This document shows positions 15,349 to 24,571 of a stretch of 33,291 nucleotides of DNA, piece by piece (the stretch's first letter is position 1; each line of letters begins with the position of its first letter). This DNA comes from an uncultured Alphaproteobacteria bacterium. GTDB lineage: Bacteria > Pseudomonadota > Alphaproteobacteria > Rhodobacterales > Rhodobacteraceae. The stretch spans positions 1 to 33,291 of the forward strand of contig CACBAO010000020.1 of NCBI GenBank assembly GCA_902537235.1, given 5' to 3'. The position numbers and the translations under genes are program-made. The notes below the pieces were generated by a model. It was given only the letters and a program-made list of their open reading frames with translations, ran no database searches and was not told the origin of the DNA.

Positions 15349-15364
15349 TGGCATTTTATTTGCA
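15349..15364 (+). promoter_or_regulatory. Sigma-54 promoter for flgB operon
   Basis: TGGCATTTTATTTGCA has GG and GC 12 bases apart and matches the consensus except for T at the C of TGGCAC. It ends 56 bases before flgB, so it likely drives flgBCDEF and perhaps genes beyond. Confidence 0.82.
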
Positions 15365-15420
15365 ATTTTCACACCAGAAATAAGAAAATATTGATAATTA
15401 CAACGTCGAAATAACTAATA

Positions 15421-15807
15421 ATGAAAACAATCGAAAATCACCTGAGTATACACTCAAATGCATTAAATTTAAGAGGAAAAAGGAATAAAATACTCGCTTC
15501 CAATATTGCAAATGCTGCAACTCCTCATTTCAAGGCTCGCGACATAGATTTCGATAGTGAAATGCGAAAAAAAGAAAAAATTGGTAGTATTTCAGTAAAT
15601 CATGAGAAGCATTTTCCTCTTCTTACTAAGGTTAGACCAAATGACGTTATGTTTAGAGAGCCCCTTAATCCCTCGCTAGACGGGAATACAGTGGAAATGG
15701 CGGTAGAACAGATGGAATTCTCAGAAAATGTTGTTAGGTATCAAACTACTCTACAGTTTTTGACCAATAAAATATCAGGACTTATGTCCGCAATAAAGGG
15801 TGAATAA
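15421..15807 (+). CDS. flgB: FlgB, proximal rod protein
   Basis: The 128-residue protein matches FlgB in size and in the motif LNLRGKRNKILASNIANAAT followed by PHFKARDIDFDSEM. The C-terminal helix is GNTVEMAVEQMEFSENVVRY with QTTLQFLTNKISGL. FlgB lies in the proximal rod, assembled after the MS ring and FliE (not in this window). Its TAA shares the A with the ATG of flgC (TAATG), showing coupling. No strong ribosome-binding site is visible ahead of the ATG. Confidence 0.97.
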   Translation: MKTIENHLSIHSNALNLRGKRNKILASNIANAATPHFKARDIDFDSEMRKKEKIGSISVNHEKHFPLLTKVRPNDVMFREPLNPSLDGNTVEMAVEQMEFSENVVRYQTTLQFLTNKISGLMSAIKGE

Positions 15808-16223
15808 TGAGCTCTGTGAAAAATATATTTGATGTTTCTGGAAGAGCTATGGCCGCTCAAATGATCCGACTGAACACTGTAGCTAGTAATTTAGCTAATT
15901 CGAATAATATATCTAGCACTAGCGAAGGAGCTTACCGGCCATTAAAGCCAATTTTCAAAACAATTTATTCTGACAAACTGCACGATAATGGAATTGCTTC
16001 AGTTGATGCGGTCAATGTGAGAGAGCTGAATAGAGAACCAGAGAAAATTTATATGCCAGATCATCCAAAAGCTAATGAAGATGGCTATATTTTTAATGCA
16101 GCAGTCAACGTAGAGGAAGAAATGGTAGAGATGCTTGAAGCAAGTCGTCAATACCAAAACAATATTGAAGTCATCTCAACTATAAGAGCTTTGATGATAA
16201 GAACGATAAATTTAGGAAAGTAA
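15807..16223 (+). CDS. flgC: FlgC, proximal rod protein
   Basis: The 138-residue product has the axial motif [19 protein letters not shown] near the N-terminus, the central [20 protein letters not shown] (a typical FlgC 'DP-x-(H/A)-P-x-A-(D/N)-x-x-GYV' block with H for the usual A) and the C-terminal [20 protein letters not shown] plus [15 protein letters not shown]. FlgC stacks on FlgB in the proximal rod. It overlaps flgB by one base and lies 16 bases ahead of flgD. Confidence 0.97.
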   Translation: MSSVKNIFDVSGRAMAAQMIRLNTVASNLANSNNISSTSEGAYRPLKPIFKTIYSDKLHDNGIASVDAVNVRELNREPEKIYMPDHPKANEDGYIFNAAVNVEEEMVEMLEASRQYQNNIEVISTIRALMIRTINLGK

Positions 16224-16239
16224 TTTTTGGAGTACGAAT

Positions 16240-16932
16240 ATGTCTAGTATAGAGAGTAATAATCAATCACTTAAAAATATTTTAGAAAAAATTGGAGTGA
16301 AGACACCTGAAAACGCTGCTGCCAAACCTAAAAGCAGCCTTGGGCAAGAAGACTTTCTAAAACTTATGACCACACAGCTACAAAATCAGGACCCTTTTGC
16401 TCCTATGGAGAATGGAGAGTTCATCGCTCAAATGGCCCAGTTTTCAACGGTAACGGGAATAACAGAAATGGGTCAAACTCTTAAGGGTTTGTCAGATAAG
16501 TTAAATGAATTCAGAATTGCTACTGCGTCAGATCTTTTAGGGAACTCAGTTCTTGTACCAGGCAACATAGTAAGACCTAATAAAGATGGCCAAATCCATG
16601 GAATAATTGATCTTCCATCAGTCTCTAGCGAAACTTCTGTTTCGTTTTTTGATGGATCTGGTGAACTTGTACATTCTGTGGATTTGGGCGCACAGGGTCG
16701 AGGGTTAATTGGCTTTGAGTGGTTGAATATTCCTAAAGAAATTATAGATAAAGATGAACCACTAAGAGTAGAAGCTTACATTAATACGGGAAAAGGTTCT
16801 GAAGGTCTAACGCCGTCTGTTTTCTCTGAGGTAATTGCTGCTTCATTAAATGCTAAAGGCCAAGGTGTAACTATCGATGTAAAAGATTTTGGTGAGATGG
16901 CTGCAGCTGATGTCATCAAGTTTAGAAACTAA
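16240..16932 (+). CDS. flgD: FlgD, hook capping/assembly protein
   Basis: The 230-residue protein carries the FlgD N-terminal export and cap motif [20 protein letters not shown] then [20 protein letters not shown]. The second half is the Ig/tudor-like domain ([20 protein letters not shown] and [11 protein letters not shown]). FlgD caps the growing hook and directs polymerisation of FlgE. The ribosome-binding site is TTTTGGAG. Size is typical for the family. Confidence 0.96.
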   Translation: MSSIESNNQSLKNILEKIGVKTPENAAAKPKSSLGQEDFLKLMTTQLQNQDPFAPMENGEFIAQMAQFSTVTGITEMGQTLKGLSDKLNEFRIATASDLLGNSVLVPGNIVRPNKDGQIHGIIDLPSVSSETSVSFFDGSGELVHSVDLGAQGRGLIGFEWLNIPKEIIDKDEPLRVEAYINTGKGSEGLTPSVFSEVIAASLNAKGQGVTIDVKDFGEMAAADVIKFRN

Positions 16933-16968
16933 TTAAGATTATTGAGTTAAAGTAAAACGGAGTAAAAA

Positions 16969-19900
16969 ATGTCATTCTATACAGCATTAACAGGACTGAA
17001 CGGCGCACAATCAGACATATCGGCAACATCAAATAACATTGCTAACGTTGGTACTACTGGTTTCAAAAGAAGTAGAGCAGAATTTGGTGATATTTTTGCT
17101 ACCTCACCCCTTCAAAACTCTTCGTCATCAATTGGTTCAGGTACCATTTTGAAAGGTATTAAACAGCAGTTTACACAGGGAAACATTTCTTCATCATTAA
17201 ACGCGCTTGATCTTGCTATTTCTGGTCAGGGATTTTTTGCACTTAAACCTTCACTTACTTCAGCTCAAACAGTTTATACAAGAAACGGATCTCTTAATGT
17301 CAACAATGATAGATATGTTGTTGACTCCGCTGGTCAGTATCTCCTTGTTTATCCTGTTAACGAAGACGGATCGGTTACAGCAAAAGATTTAATTTCCGCA
17401 TTACCGTTACAGCTTCCAGTTACTTCAGGTGATCCAAAAGCGACGTCAAATATTGATCTTGGGGTTAACGTCCCTGCTGCTGCAGCTGTTGTTCCTGATC
17501 AACCACAATTTGCTGATGGATATACGTTTGACCCTAACAATTCTGAAACTTTTACTAACTCAACATCGATAACGATCTTTGATGACTTAGGAAACCCAAC
17601 TATTGCAACAATGTTTTTCATAAAAACTCAAACAGCATCTGCAACGGATCCGACCAACAAATTTGATACTCGATTAGTGATAAACGACACAATTATCGAA
17701 CCGGATTTGGTCAGCGCAGTAGATGATGCCGGCAAACAAATATTTATTGATGAGTTCGGTGCTCAAACAACAACAGTGCCAGATGATAACTACTTTCTAG
17801 AGGGAAAAGGTTCTCCTTTATATAAATTAGATGACATTAAAACTCAGGTTCCCTCAACTGCTGCAAATATACAGGGTGAGTTAACAGCTTTTGATTTTGG
17901 AGAAGAGGGAGATAAACTCGTTGAAATAGTCACTGATCCCCTACTATATAATTCGACAGTAGAGTCAGGAAAATTAACTGACAGTGATATTTACTGGGGA
18001 AAGAATTTTTTAACACTTAATGTTGATAGTGCTGACCAGCCAGTAAACATCGATATTAGACCCGGGAAATATAACGCTGCACAGCTAGCCGACGAAGTAG
18101 AGCGAGCGATAAATGAGGCCTACGGCGATGATAAAAAAATACAGATTATTAGAAACGTTGACGATGAAATCAATATTGATCTTTCAAAGCTTAACGCGGA
18201 TGGATCAACATCATCACTAGATGCTGCGATTACCGTCGATCTTTTATCCGACAGCTACGTCACATCGCAACAAGTTGGTGGAGCACCTAGAATTAATTTA
18301 ACAGGCGCATCTCCTGACTTTACAAGAGATGAATTTCTAGCACACGTACAAGCCAGGGTGAATACAGCTCTGAATACTTATGCATCATCTAGTACAACAC
18401 AAAAAGCAGCCCTAGGGATAGAGAAACTACAATTCACAAGAGCCGCCGGAACGACAATAGACACAATTTACGAGACTAACGATATAATTTCATTTACCCA
18501 TACATCGAATGATTATGGAACACCGGCTGTCGCTGGAACACCTGATGACACTGCTACCAAACACTTAGTGTATTCCTATTTTGATAACAAACCGAATTTA
18601 AGTGTTTATGACGGAGTACAAGCTGTAGCGACAACGCCAGTGAATGTTAATGATGGTTCAGGCAATGCGACAAACAATGGTGCGAACAAGATGATGTACT
18701 CTACCACTGAGAATACGCTTAGGATCTATTTTACTGGGCTTGATGCAACTGCTGCAAACCCCGTTTTTGCTGCTAATGGAAAGATAAGACTAAGTGGCAA
18801 TTTTGATGCAAGTGAAAATGCTCAAGCTCAATATTTAAATGGTCGAGAGTTTACGATTTCTAGTGTGCAGTATGCTAACGCAACTTCGAATAATACAGCT
18901 GGCTATATTCAAATCAATACTACTGGTTTAGGCTTTCCTGATGCAGATTTTGTAGTAAAAAATACAACTGGACCTAATCTAAGGGTCGCTCACAGCCCCT
19001 CTACAAATGTCGAGGCATTTTTTGAAGGCTCTCAGAACGTTTATGAAGGTGCACCTGTAAATTTTGCAAGTAAAAAAATAGTCATTAGAGAATTTGGAAC
19101 CGCTAAACAAACAGATCCAGGTAATGATGCAACTGCTGGTGCTTTTTCAAATTTTACAGCGACTTTCCAAACAAATAATACAACAGGCTCTAAAGCAATG
19201 CTTGGTCTGCAAACCTATACCAAAGGTGCTAACGAGACTGTGCAGTGGGTTGATGAACTAAACCCGCCCATAAAGGTTACTTATGACGAAATCAATCAGA
19301 GATTACAATTTACCGTTGATCGAACAGTTCTTGGAACAGGAACAGATAGTAATTTTAATTCTTTTACGGTTTATGGCAAATCTACGGCAACGGATACGAA
19401 CAATCTTGGTCTTGTATCAAAAGATGACTCACCGAGTACTCTCATCAGAGGTGGAGAGATACTATCTGGCGAAAGTTTTGTTGCAGATGGCGAAGAAATT
19501 CAGCTTAACGATAAAAGATATGGAATAGAGGTTGAGTATAATAGTGATAAAAAATCCTTTAGAATCTCAAGTGGAACAACCGGTGAGCAAATCGCGGCCC
19601 AAGGTGCACTCGGGGTGACCGATGCCCAAAAAGCATCTAATATTCAAGTTGGACGTTATGCGCTTGATGCCACAGGCTCTGTAGTTGACGTAGCTGATTA
19701 CTTTGCGGGAGATAACAACCTACTCGGCGTTGGAGCTACAAAGACAGAGGCAGAGTTTACAGCTGGTAAAGGTCTGTCAGCGACAGCGGCGAAAGCGGTC
19801 GGTGCTACTGCAACGGAACCTCTTAATGAGGTATTTAGACTTTCAACAACAAATGGTGAAAATATTTTTAACGTATCGGTAAACGGTATCAGTGGTATTA

Positions 19901-20799
19901 TAACTATACCACCTGGTTTTTATGTTGGATCCACTCTTGCTGAAGCTTTGGAGTCAAAAATCAACCAAATTATGGATCCAGTTACCGGCGAGACCGTCGG
20001 TGGGGTTACTGCACGGTTTAACGCTTCCACGAATAACTTCGAGTTCACCACAGGGACTACAGGCGATAGCTCAACTATTAAAGTTAAGGGTGCTGCCCGT
20101 TTAGGGCTCGATGATGTACCATTAGGTGTTGGAACGATTCCAAAAATATTTAATTTAGTCCAAGCCACGAATGCTAATGGAGTAAACCTTTTCGTAAATG
20201 CAGACGGGAAAGTTGTTGAAACGCCTCCTGAAAATATGGTTGAGGGTTATTATCCTCTTTATATTGATGAAGGTGAATTGACTTTCGATAAGACCGGTAA
20301 GTTGATTAACCCGAAACAGGATGTTCACTACGAAAAGCAAGAGGAGGGCTTCTCGATATCCCTAGATATTGACTTTGGTTCATCCACACAGTTTGCCCAA
20401 CCATTCTCAGTATTGAGTGTAAATCAGGATGGCTTTACTTCTGGTCGACTGGATGGACTGGAAATTGATGCTGCCGGAACAATTAGAGCAAACTATACAA
20501 ATGGTCAAAATAATCCCCTCGGAAAAATAGTCGTTGCAAACTTTAATAACCAAAATGGTTTAAAGCAGATCGGTAATGCGACCTATGTAGAAACAGCGAT
20601 ATCGGGTATTGCTCAAGTTGGGGAAGCTGGAGCTGAAGGTTTCGGAAACATTTTGTCTGGTTCTCTTGAACGATCTAACGTTGATATTACAGAAGAACTA
20701 GTTAACTTGATCACAGCGCAACGAAACTTCCAAGCGTCTGCAAAAGCGATTGAGACAACCACAACCCTAACGCAAACAATCATTAATATCAGAGGTTAA
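16969..20799 (+). CDS. flgE: FlgE, very large hook protein
   Basis: At 1276 residues this is nearly three times the usual FlgE (about 400-450). The conserved ends are intact: the N-terminus SFYTALTGLNGAQSDISATS and NNIANVGTTGFKRSRAEFGD, the LNALDLAISGQGFF block at about residue 77, the D2 start around STSITIFDDLGNPTIATMFF (near residue 200), and the C-terminus GFGNILSGSLERSNVDITEE plus QRNFQASAKAIETTTTLTQT. The roughly 750-residue extra middle is inserted into the surface domains. It contains two copies of a 'pG-x-Y-x-x-x-x-L-A-x-x-(V/L)-E-x-x-I-N' unit (near residues 364 and 983) and a region around residues 600-655 (GKIRLSGNF ... QYLNGREFTISSV) resembling a small phage-tail-type domain. The frame is continuous, with GAG behind a CGGAG ribosome-binding site. 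FlgE forms the universal-joint hook. Confidence 0.93.
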   Translation: MSFYTALTGLNGAQSDISATSNNIANVGTTGFKRSRAEFGDIFATSPLQNSSSSIGSGTILKGIKQQFTQGNISSSLNALDLAISGQGFFALKPSLTSAQTVYTRNGSLNVNNDRYVVDSAGQYLLVYPVNEDGSVTAKDLISALPLQLPVTSGDPKATSNIDLGVNVPAAAAVVPDQPQFADGYTFDPNNSETFTNSTSITIFDDLGNPTIATMFFIKTQTASATDPTNKFDTRLVINDTIIEPDLVSAVDDAGKQIFIDEFGAQTTTVPDDNYFLEGKGSPLYKLDDIKTQVPSTAANIQGELTAFDFGEEGDKLVEIVTDPLLYNSTVESGKLTDSDIYWGKNFLTLNVDSADQPVNIDIRPGKYNAAQLADEVERAINEAYGDDKKIQIIRNVDDEINIDLSKLNADGSTSSLDAAITVDLLSDSYVTSQQVGGAPRINLTGASPDFTRDEFLAHVQARVNTALNTYASSSTTQKAALGIEKLQFTRAAGTTIDTIYETNDIISFTHTSNDYGTPAVAGTPDDTATKHLVYSYFDNKPNLSVYDGVQAVATTPVNVNDGSGNATNNGANKMMYSTTENTLRIYFTGLDATAANPVFAANGKIRLSGNFDASENAQAQYLNGREFTISSVQYANATSNNTAGYIQINTTGLGFPDADFVVKNTTGPNLRVAHSPSTNVEAFFEGSQNVYEGAPVNFASKKIVIREFGTAKQTDPGNDATAGAFSNFTATFQTNNTTGSKAMLGLQTYTKGANETVQWVDELNPPIKVTYDEINQRLQFTVDRTVLGTGTDSNFNSFTVYGKSTATDTNNLGLVSKDDSPSTLIRGGEILSGESFVADGEEIQLNDKRYGIEVEYNSDKKSFRISSGTTGEQIAAQGALGVTDAQKASNIQVGRYALDATGSVVDVADYFAGDNNLLGVGATKTEAEFTAGKGLSATAAKAVGATATEPLNEVFRLSTTNGENIFNVSVNGISGIITIPPGFYVGSTLAEALESKINQIMDPVTGETVGGVTARFNASTNNFEFTTGTTGDSSTIKVKGAARLGLDDVPLGVGTIPKIFNLVQATNANGVNLFVNADGKVVETPPENMVEGYYPLYIDEGELTFDKTGKLINPKQDVHYEKQEEGFSISLDIDFGSSTQFAQPFSVLSVNQDGFTSGRLDGLEIDAAGTIRANYTNGQNNPLGKIVVANFNNQNGLKQIGNATYVETAISGIAQVGEAGAEGFGNILSGSLERSNVDITEELVNLITAQRNFQASAKAIETTTTLTQTIINIRG

Positions 20800-20827
20800 T
20801 TTACTAATTAACAGGGAGGCATAATGA

Positions 20828-21589
20828 ATGGATAGAATGATACATACAGCTCTGAACACGCTGAAGAATTTATCTGCAAATAGAGATGTTAGAGCGCAAA
20901 ATATGTCCAATTTGAATGTGCCTGGACATCGTAAAGATTTAAACACCAACTTTACCTCTGGCTTTTTGCACCAAGTAAATCAGTACGACACAAGGGTGTT
21001 TGCTATACACGATGGTGCCAATGGTTTTTCAAATAAACAGGGGCAACTTAACCCAACTGGGCTTGAAACAGACATAGCTATAAACGGCCCAGGATTTTTT
21101 ATCGTACAACCGAAAAGTGGTGATACAGCATTATCGCGACGCGGCGATTTTTCTGTTTCTAATACTGGACTTCTAGTTGATGGCGCAGGTTCCAAAGTAT
21201 TGGACATAGGAGGTGCACCTTTGGAGGTACCAGGAAATAAAAAGCTAATAGTTGCTGAGAATGGCGACGTTTTCATTGAGCCTTTAAATGGGGCTCCAGG
21301 AGAAAGGCAATTTGTAGGCACAATCGGTACTAGTTTGGGAGGATCAAAAGAAGACCCATTAGTAAAAAGCTTAGACGGACACTTGAGACTATCTAGCGGT
21401 GGAGTCCCAGAGGCTGACCAGGCTGCAGTTCTATCTCAGGGCTTTCTTGAAGGAAGTAATATTGACGCTGTAAGTGAACTCATTGGTACAATGGAGGATC
21501 AACGTCAGTTTGAGATAAATATCAAGCTAATATCTTTATCAAAAGAGATTGATGAGGGTGGATCAAATTTAATGAGGCTTCCTGACTAG
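20828..21589 (+). CDS. flgF: FlgF, proximal rod protein
   Basis: The 253-residue protein begins MDRMIHTALNTLKNLSANRD with the axial N-terminal motif VRAQNMSNLNVPGHRKDLNT. It has TDIAINGPGFFIVQPKSGDT and RRGDFSVSNTGLLVDGAG, and ends in SNIDAVSELIGTMEDQRQFE, typical of FlgF. A strong AGGGAGG lies 8-14 bases upstream. An ATG four bases earlier, in another frame, gives only a three-codon ORF. FlgF is part of the proximal rod between FlgC and FlgG. The flgG sigma-54 site starts 7 bases after its stop. Confidence 0.94.
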   Translation: MDRMIHTALNTLKNLSANRDVRAQNMSNLNVPGHRKDLNTNFTSGFLHQVNQYDTRVFAIHDGANGFSNKQGQLNPTGLETDIAINGPGFFIVQPKSGDTALSRRGDFSVSNTGLLVDGAGSKVLDIGGAPLEVPGNKKLIVAENGDVFIEPLNGAPGERQFVGTIGTSLGGSKEDPLVKSLDGHLRLSSGGVPEADQAAVLSQGFLEGSNIDAVSELIGTMEDQRQFEINIKLISLSKEIDEGGSNLMRLPD

Positions 21590-21596
21590 CAGTTTT

Positions 21597-21612
21597 TGGC
21601 ACAGCTCTTGCT
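21597..21612 (+). promoter_or_regulatory. Sigma-54 promoter for flgG operon
   Basis: TGGCACAGCTCTTGCT is an essentially perfect -24/-12 element. It lies between the flgF stop and the flgG ATG, which is 36 bases after its end, and separates a flgBCDEF unit from a flgGHIJKL unit. Confidence 0.88.
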
Positions 21613-21648
21613 ATGAATTAATAAGAGTATTCATCAAGGAGAGTAAAA

Positions 21649-22437
21649 ATGTCAAGTAGTGCAATGCACGTAGCTAAAACTGGTCTAAATTCCCAACAAA
21701 CAAAAATGCAGGTGATTGCAAACAATCTTGCCAACGTAAATACAACGGGTTTTAAAAAAGATAGAGTGAACTTCGAGTCACTTCTTTATCAAATACAGAG
21801 AAGTAGTGGAGAGCAAACATCCGCCGATACAGATTTAGCGTCGGCCTTTGCTGTTGGTACAGGCGTAAGAATTGTTAACACTCAAAAACTATATACTCAA
21901 GGAAGTTTAATAAACACAGACAATGCATTAGACTTAGCGATTGATGGAAGTGGTTTTTTCCAAGTTCTTCTTCCTGATGGTCGAGTTGGGTTTACACGAA
22001 ACGGATCATTTTCTCGGAATGCGGAAGGTACACTTGTCACTCCGAGCGGCTATACTCTTCAGCCCGAGATTGCTATTCCAGAAGGTATTACAGAGATAAA
22101 TGTATCAGCTGATGGATTAGTAAGTGTTCAAGTAGCTGGCGAAGCTGAAGCTGCAGAAGTCGGACAGTTAACATTAGCTAATTTTGCAAACCCATCAGGC
22201 TTACAACCAATAGGAGAAAACTTTGCAGTTGAAACACCTGCTTCTGGAGCCCCTGCTATAGGCAATCCTTTTGGAGAGGGCTTTGGTAAACTCGTGCAAG
22301 GTTCACTGGAAGCTTCCAATATAAATGTTGTGCAAGAACTAGTAGATATGATTGAGACCCAAAGAGCATACGAAGTAAGCTCAAAATCTATATCCGCTGT
22401 CGATGAAATGATGCGTTTTGTATCTAATAATCTTTAA
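21649..22437 (+). CDS. flgG: FlgG, distal rod protein
   Basis: The 262-residue product matches FlgG in length and sequence: MHVAKTGLNSQQTKMQVIAN, then NLANVNTTGFKKDRVNFESL and LYQIQRSSGE, the TDNALDLAIDGSGFFQVLLP block, TRNGSFSRNAEGTLVTPSGY, and the C-terminal LEASNINVVQELVDMIETQR then AYEVSSKSISAVDEMM. FlgG is the distal rod that passes through the P and L rings. It has an AAGGAG ribosome-binding site and its own sigma-54 promoter. Confidence 0.98.
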   Translation: MSSSAMHVAKTGLNSQQTKMQVIANNLANVNTTGFKKDRVNFESLLYQIQRSSGEQTSADTDLASAFAVGTGVRIVNTQKLYTQGSLINTDNALDLAIDGSGFFQVLLPDGRVGFTRNGSFSRNAEGTLVTPSGYTLQPEIAIPEGITEINVSADGLVSVQVAGEAEAAEVGQLTLANFANPSGLQPIGENFAVETPASGAPAIGNPFGEGFGKLVQGSLEASNINVVQELVDMIETQRAYEVSSKSISAVDEMMRFVSNNL

Positions 22438-22450
22438 GGGAGATTGATTG

Positions 22451-23128
22451 ATGTTTTTAAAGGAATTTCAAAAAAAATTAATCACCGTTCTTATATTAAT
22501 CTCTTTTGTTTCTGGTTGCTCAACGCAATTGGAGGAAAGAGCTTCGATGGATTTTGAACCCACAATGCCCAGTATATCAAAGAGCCCAAAGAAAGACAAA
22601 TATGGGTCTATTTACAGTAACAGCCAACAAGGACTGTTTGCAACAGATAGAAGAGCTTCTAAAGTAGGTGATCTTTTGACAGTTGCATTATCTGAAAACT
22701 TCAGTGCTTCAAAATCTCAATCCGCTAAAAGCGCAAAAAATGGAACAGCAAGCTTTGATTTCCCGAGGATAATGACTGCTGATGCCGACGATAATTTGTT
22801 TGACAGTAAACTAGCCAGATCTTTTGACGGATCTGGATCGGCTGATCAGACGAACTCGCTTAGAGGGGAAATTTCTGTAACAGTTACGAAAGTATTTTCA
22901 AACGGAAACATGGAAATTTTAGGGCAGAAAAAATTAACTTTGAACAATGGTGACGAGTATATTCGGTTAGTTGGGATAATAAGACCGGAGGACGTAGATA
23001 GCCGAAACGTTGTTCCTTCTAGCAGAATAGCGAATGCTAAAATATCCTACACTGGAGCAGGAGACATAGCAGACACATCGAAAAAAGGCTGGTTCTCTAA
23101 ACTTGTAGATGTGGTGACACCATTATGA
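22451..23128 (+). CDS. flgH: FlgH, L-ring lipoprotein
   Basis: From the ATG at 22451 (behind GGGAGA) the protein is 225 residues. The lipoprotein signal ends [11 protein letters not shown] with the lipidated cysteine. The family core is visible: [20 protein letters not shown] then [40 protein letters not shown] and [20 protein letters not shown], ending [20 protein letters not shown]. FlgH forms the outer-membrane L ring. Its stop overlaps the flgI ATG as ATGA. Confidence 0.97.
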   Translation: MFLKEFQKKLITVLILISFVSGCSTQLEERASMDFEPTMPSISKSPKKDKYGSIYSNSQQGLFATDRRASKVGDLLTVALSENFSASKSQSAKSAKNGTASFDFPRIMTADADDNLFDSKLARSFDGSGSADQTNSLRGEISVTVTKVFSNGNMEILGQKKLTLNNGDEYIRLVGIIRPEDVDSRNVVPSSRIANAKISYTGAGDIADTSKKGWFSKLVDVVTPL

Positions 23129-24264
23129 CAATAACTATTCTTAATAAGTTACTTGCAGTATTTTTCATAAAGTTGCTTACCCTAACAGCGTTCCCTTTAC
23201 TAGCAGACCGATTAAAAGATCTCACCTCAATTGCCGGGGTTCGATCAAATCAGCTTGTTGGATATGGCATTGTTGTTGGACTAGCTGGAACAGGTGATGG
23301 AAACATAGGATTAACGCTTCAATCAATGCAATCAATGGTATCACGATTTGGATTGGCAACAGACGTAAAGGGTCTTGATGGGAAAAATACTGCAGCAGTA
23401 ATGGTTACAGGAGAATTAGGAGCATTTGGTAAACCCGGTCAAAACATAAATGTTACAGTCTCAACCCTTGGCAAAGCTAAATCACTAAGAGGCGGTACAC
23501 TGTTAATGACACCGCTTCTAGGTGCAGACGGCGAAACATACGCCGTCGCGCAGGGCAATCTTGTAGTTGGAGGACTAGGAGTAGAAGGAGGCGATGGATC
23601 GTCTTTGACTGTTAATATCCCCACTGTAGGTAGAATTCCTAGAGGTGCAAGCATTGAAAAAATGGTTGATAATCCATTTATAAACTCAAGCAATATCATA
23701 TTGAATCTTCATCAAGGTGACTTTAGTACTGCTTTAAGTGTATCTGAAGCTATAAACGATATATTTGGTGATAATGTTGCTGTTCCTCTTGATGCATCAT
23801 CGATAAAAGTAAGATCTCCAAAAGACCCAAGCCAAAAAGTCGCATTTGTAAGTTTATTAGAGAATATAGAGGTGGAGCCCTCCAGGCCAGCAGCCAAGGT
23901 TGTTGTCAATGCACGTACCGGAACAATTGTAATTGGTGGAGATGTTAGAGTAACTCCTGCAGCCGTAACCCACGGATCATTAACGGTTAAAATTGATGAG
24001 AAAAAGAAGGTCACAGCAACCGGTGGTGCTGTTGTTAACGAGAACCAAGTAGTTACAACCCCAGGGGATGCCGTAGTCACTCCTGAAACGGAGATCGAGG
24101 TAGAGGAAGAACCAGCAAGAGCATTTGTTTTTGATCCCGGAGTATCATTATCCACGATAGTTGACACCATCAATGCAGTTGGTGCTGGCGCATCTGATCT
24201 TGTTGCAATACTCGAAGCGCTAAGAGAGTCTGGCGCATTAAGAGCAGAGCTAATAATAATATAG
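23125..24264 (+). CDS. flgI: FlgI, P-ring protein
   Basis: The 379-residue periplasmic protein has a signal peptide ([20 protein letters not shown]) and the FlgI blocks [60 protein letters not shown], then [20 protein letters not shown] and the C-terminal [20 protein letters not shown]. It forms the peptidoglycan-level P ring with help from FlgA. Overlap with flgH by 4 bases implies coupled translation. Confidence 0.98.
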   Translation: MTITILNKLLAVFFIKLLTLTAFPLLADRLKDLTSIAGVRSNQLVGYGIVVGLAGTGDGNIGLTLQSMQSMVSRFGLATDVKGLDGKNTAAVMVTGELGAFGKPGQNINVTVSTLGKAKSLRGGTLLMTPLLGADGETYAVAQGNLVVGGLGVEGGDGSSLTVNIPTVGRIPRGASIEKMVDNPFINSSNIILNLHQGDFSTALSVSEAINDIFGDNVAVPLDASSIKVRSPKDPSQKVAFVSLLENIEVEPSRPAAKVVVNARTGTIVIGGDVRVTPAAVTHGSLTVKIDEKKKVTATGGAVVNENQVVTTPGDAVVTPETEIEVEEEPARAFVFDPGVSLSTIVDTINAVGAGASDLVAILEALRESGALRAELIII

Positions 24265-24272
24265 GTGATGGT

Positions 24273-24566
24273 ATGGAAATTAAATCTATAAACTATCAGA
24301 CCGACACCGGTTTTACGCTATTTCAAAAGAATAAAAATCAAGCAAATTTAGAAGCAATAGCTGAAGAATTTGAATCAATGTTTATTAACCAAATGCTTAA
24401 GAATGCACGAGATAGTAAACTTTCCGAAGCTCTATTTTCTAGCGATAAAGAGGACAATTTCGGAGCCATGTTGGATCAAGAAAGGTCACGAAGCTTGGCT
24501 TTAAACTTAGATTTAGGAATTGCCGAGGCTCTCGTGAGACAATTTGACAAAAAGAATAAAGAGTAA
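24273..24566 (+). CDS. flgJ: FlgJ-like rod-binding protein, N-terminal domain only
   Basis: The 97-residue protein corresponds to the rod-cap half of FlgJ: AIAEEFESMFINQMLKNARD then SKLSEALFSSDKEDNFGAML and ALNLDLGIAEALVRQF. The C-terminal beta-N-acetylglucosaminidase domain of enteric FlgJ is absent and the frame stops cleanly, as in the short single-domain FlgJ/Rod-binding form found in several proteobacterial groups. A separate hydrolase must open the peptidoglycan. It is 8 bases after flgI and 5 bases before flgK. Confidence 0.88.
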   Translation: MEIKSINYQTDTGFTLFQKNKNQANLEAIAEEFESMFINQMLKNARDSKLSEALFSSDKEDNFGAMLDQERSRSLALNLDLGIAEALVRQFDKKNKE

Positions 24567-24571
24567 CCTAA

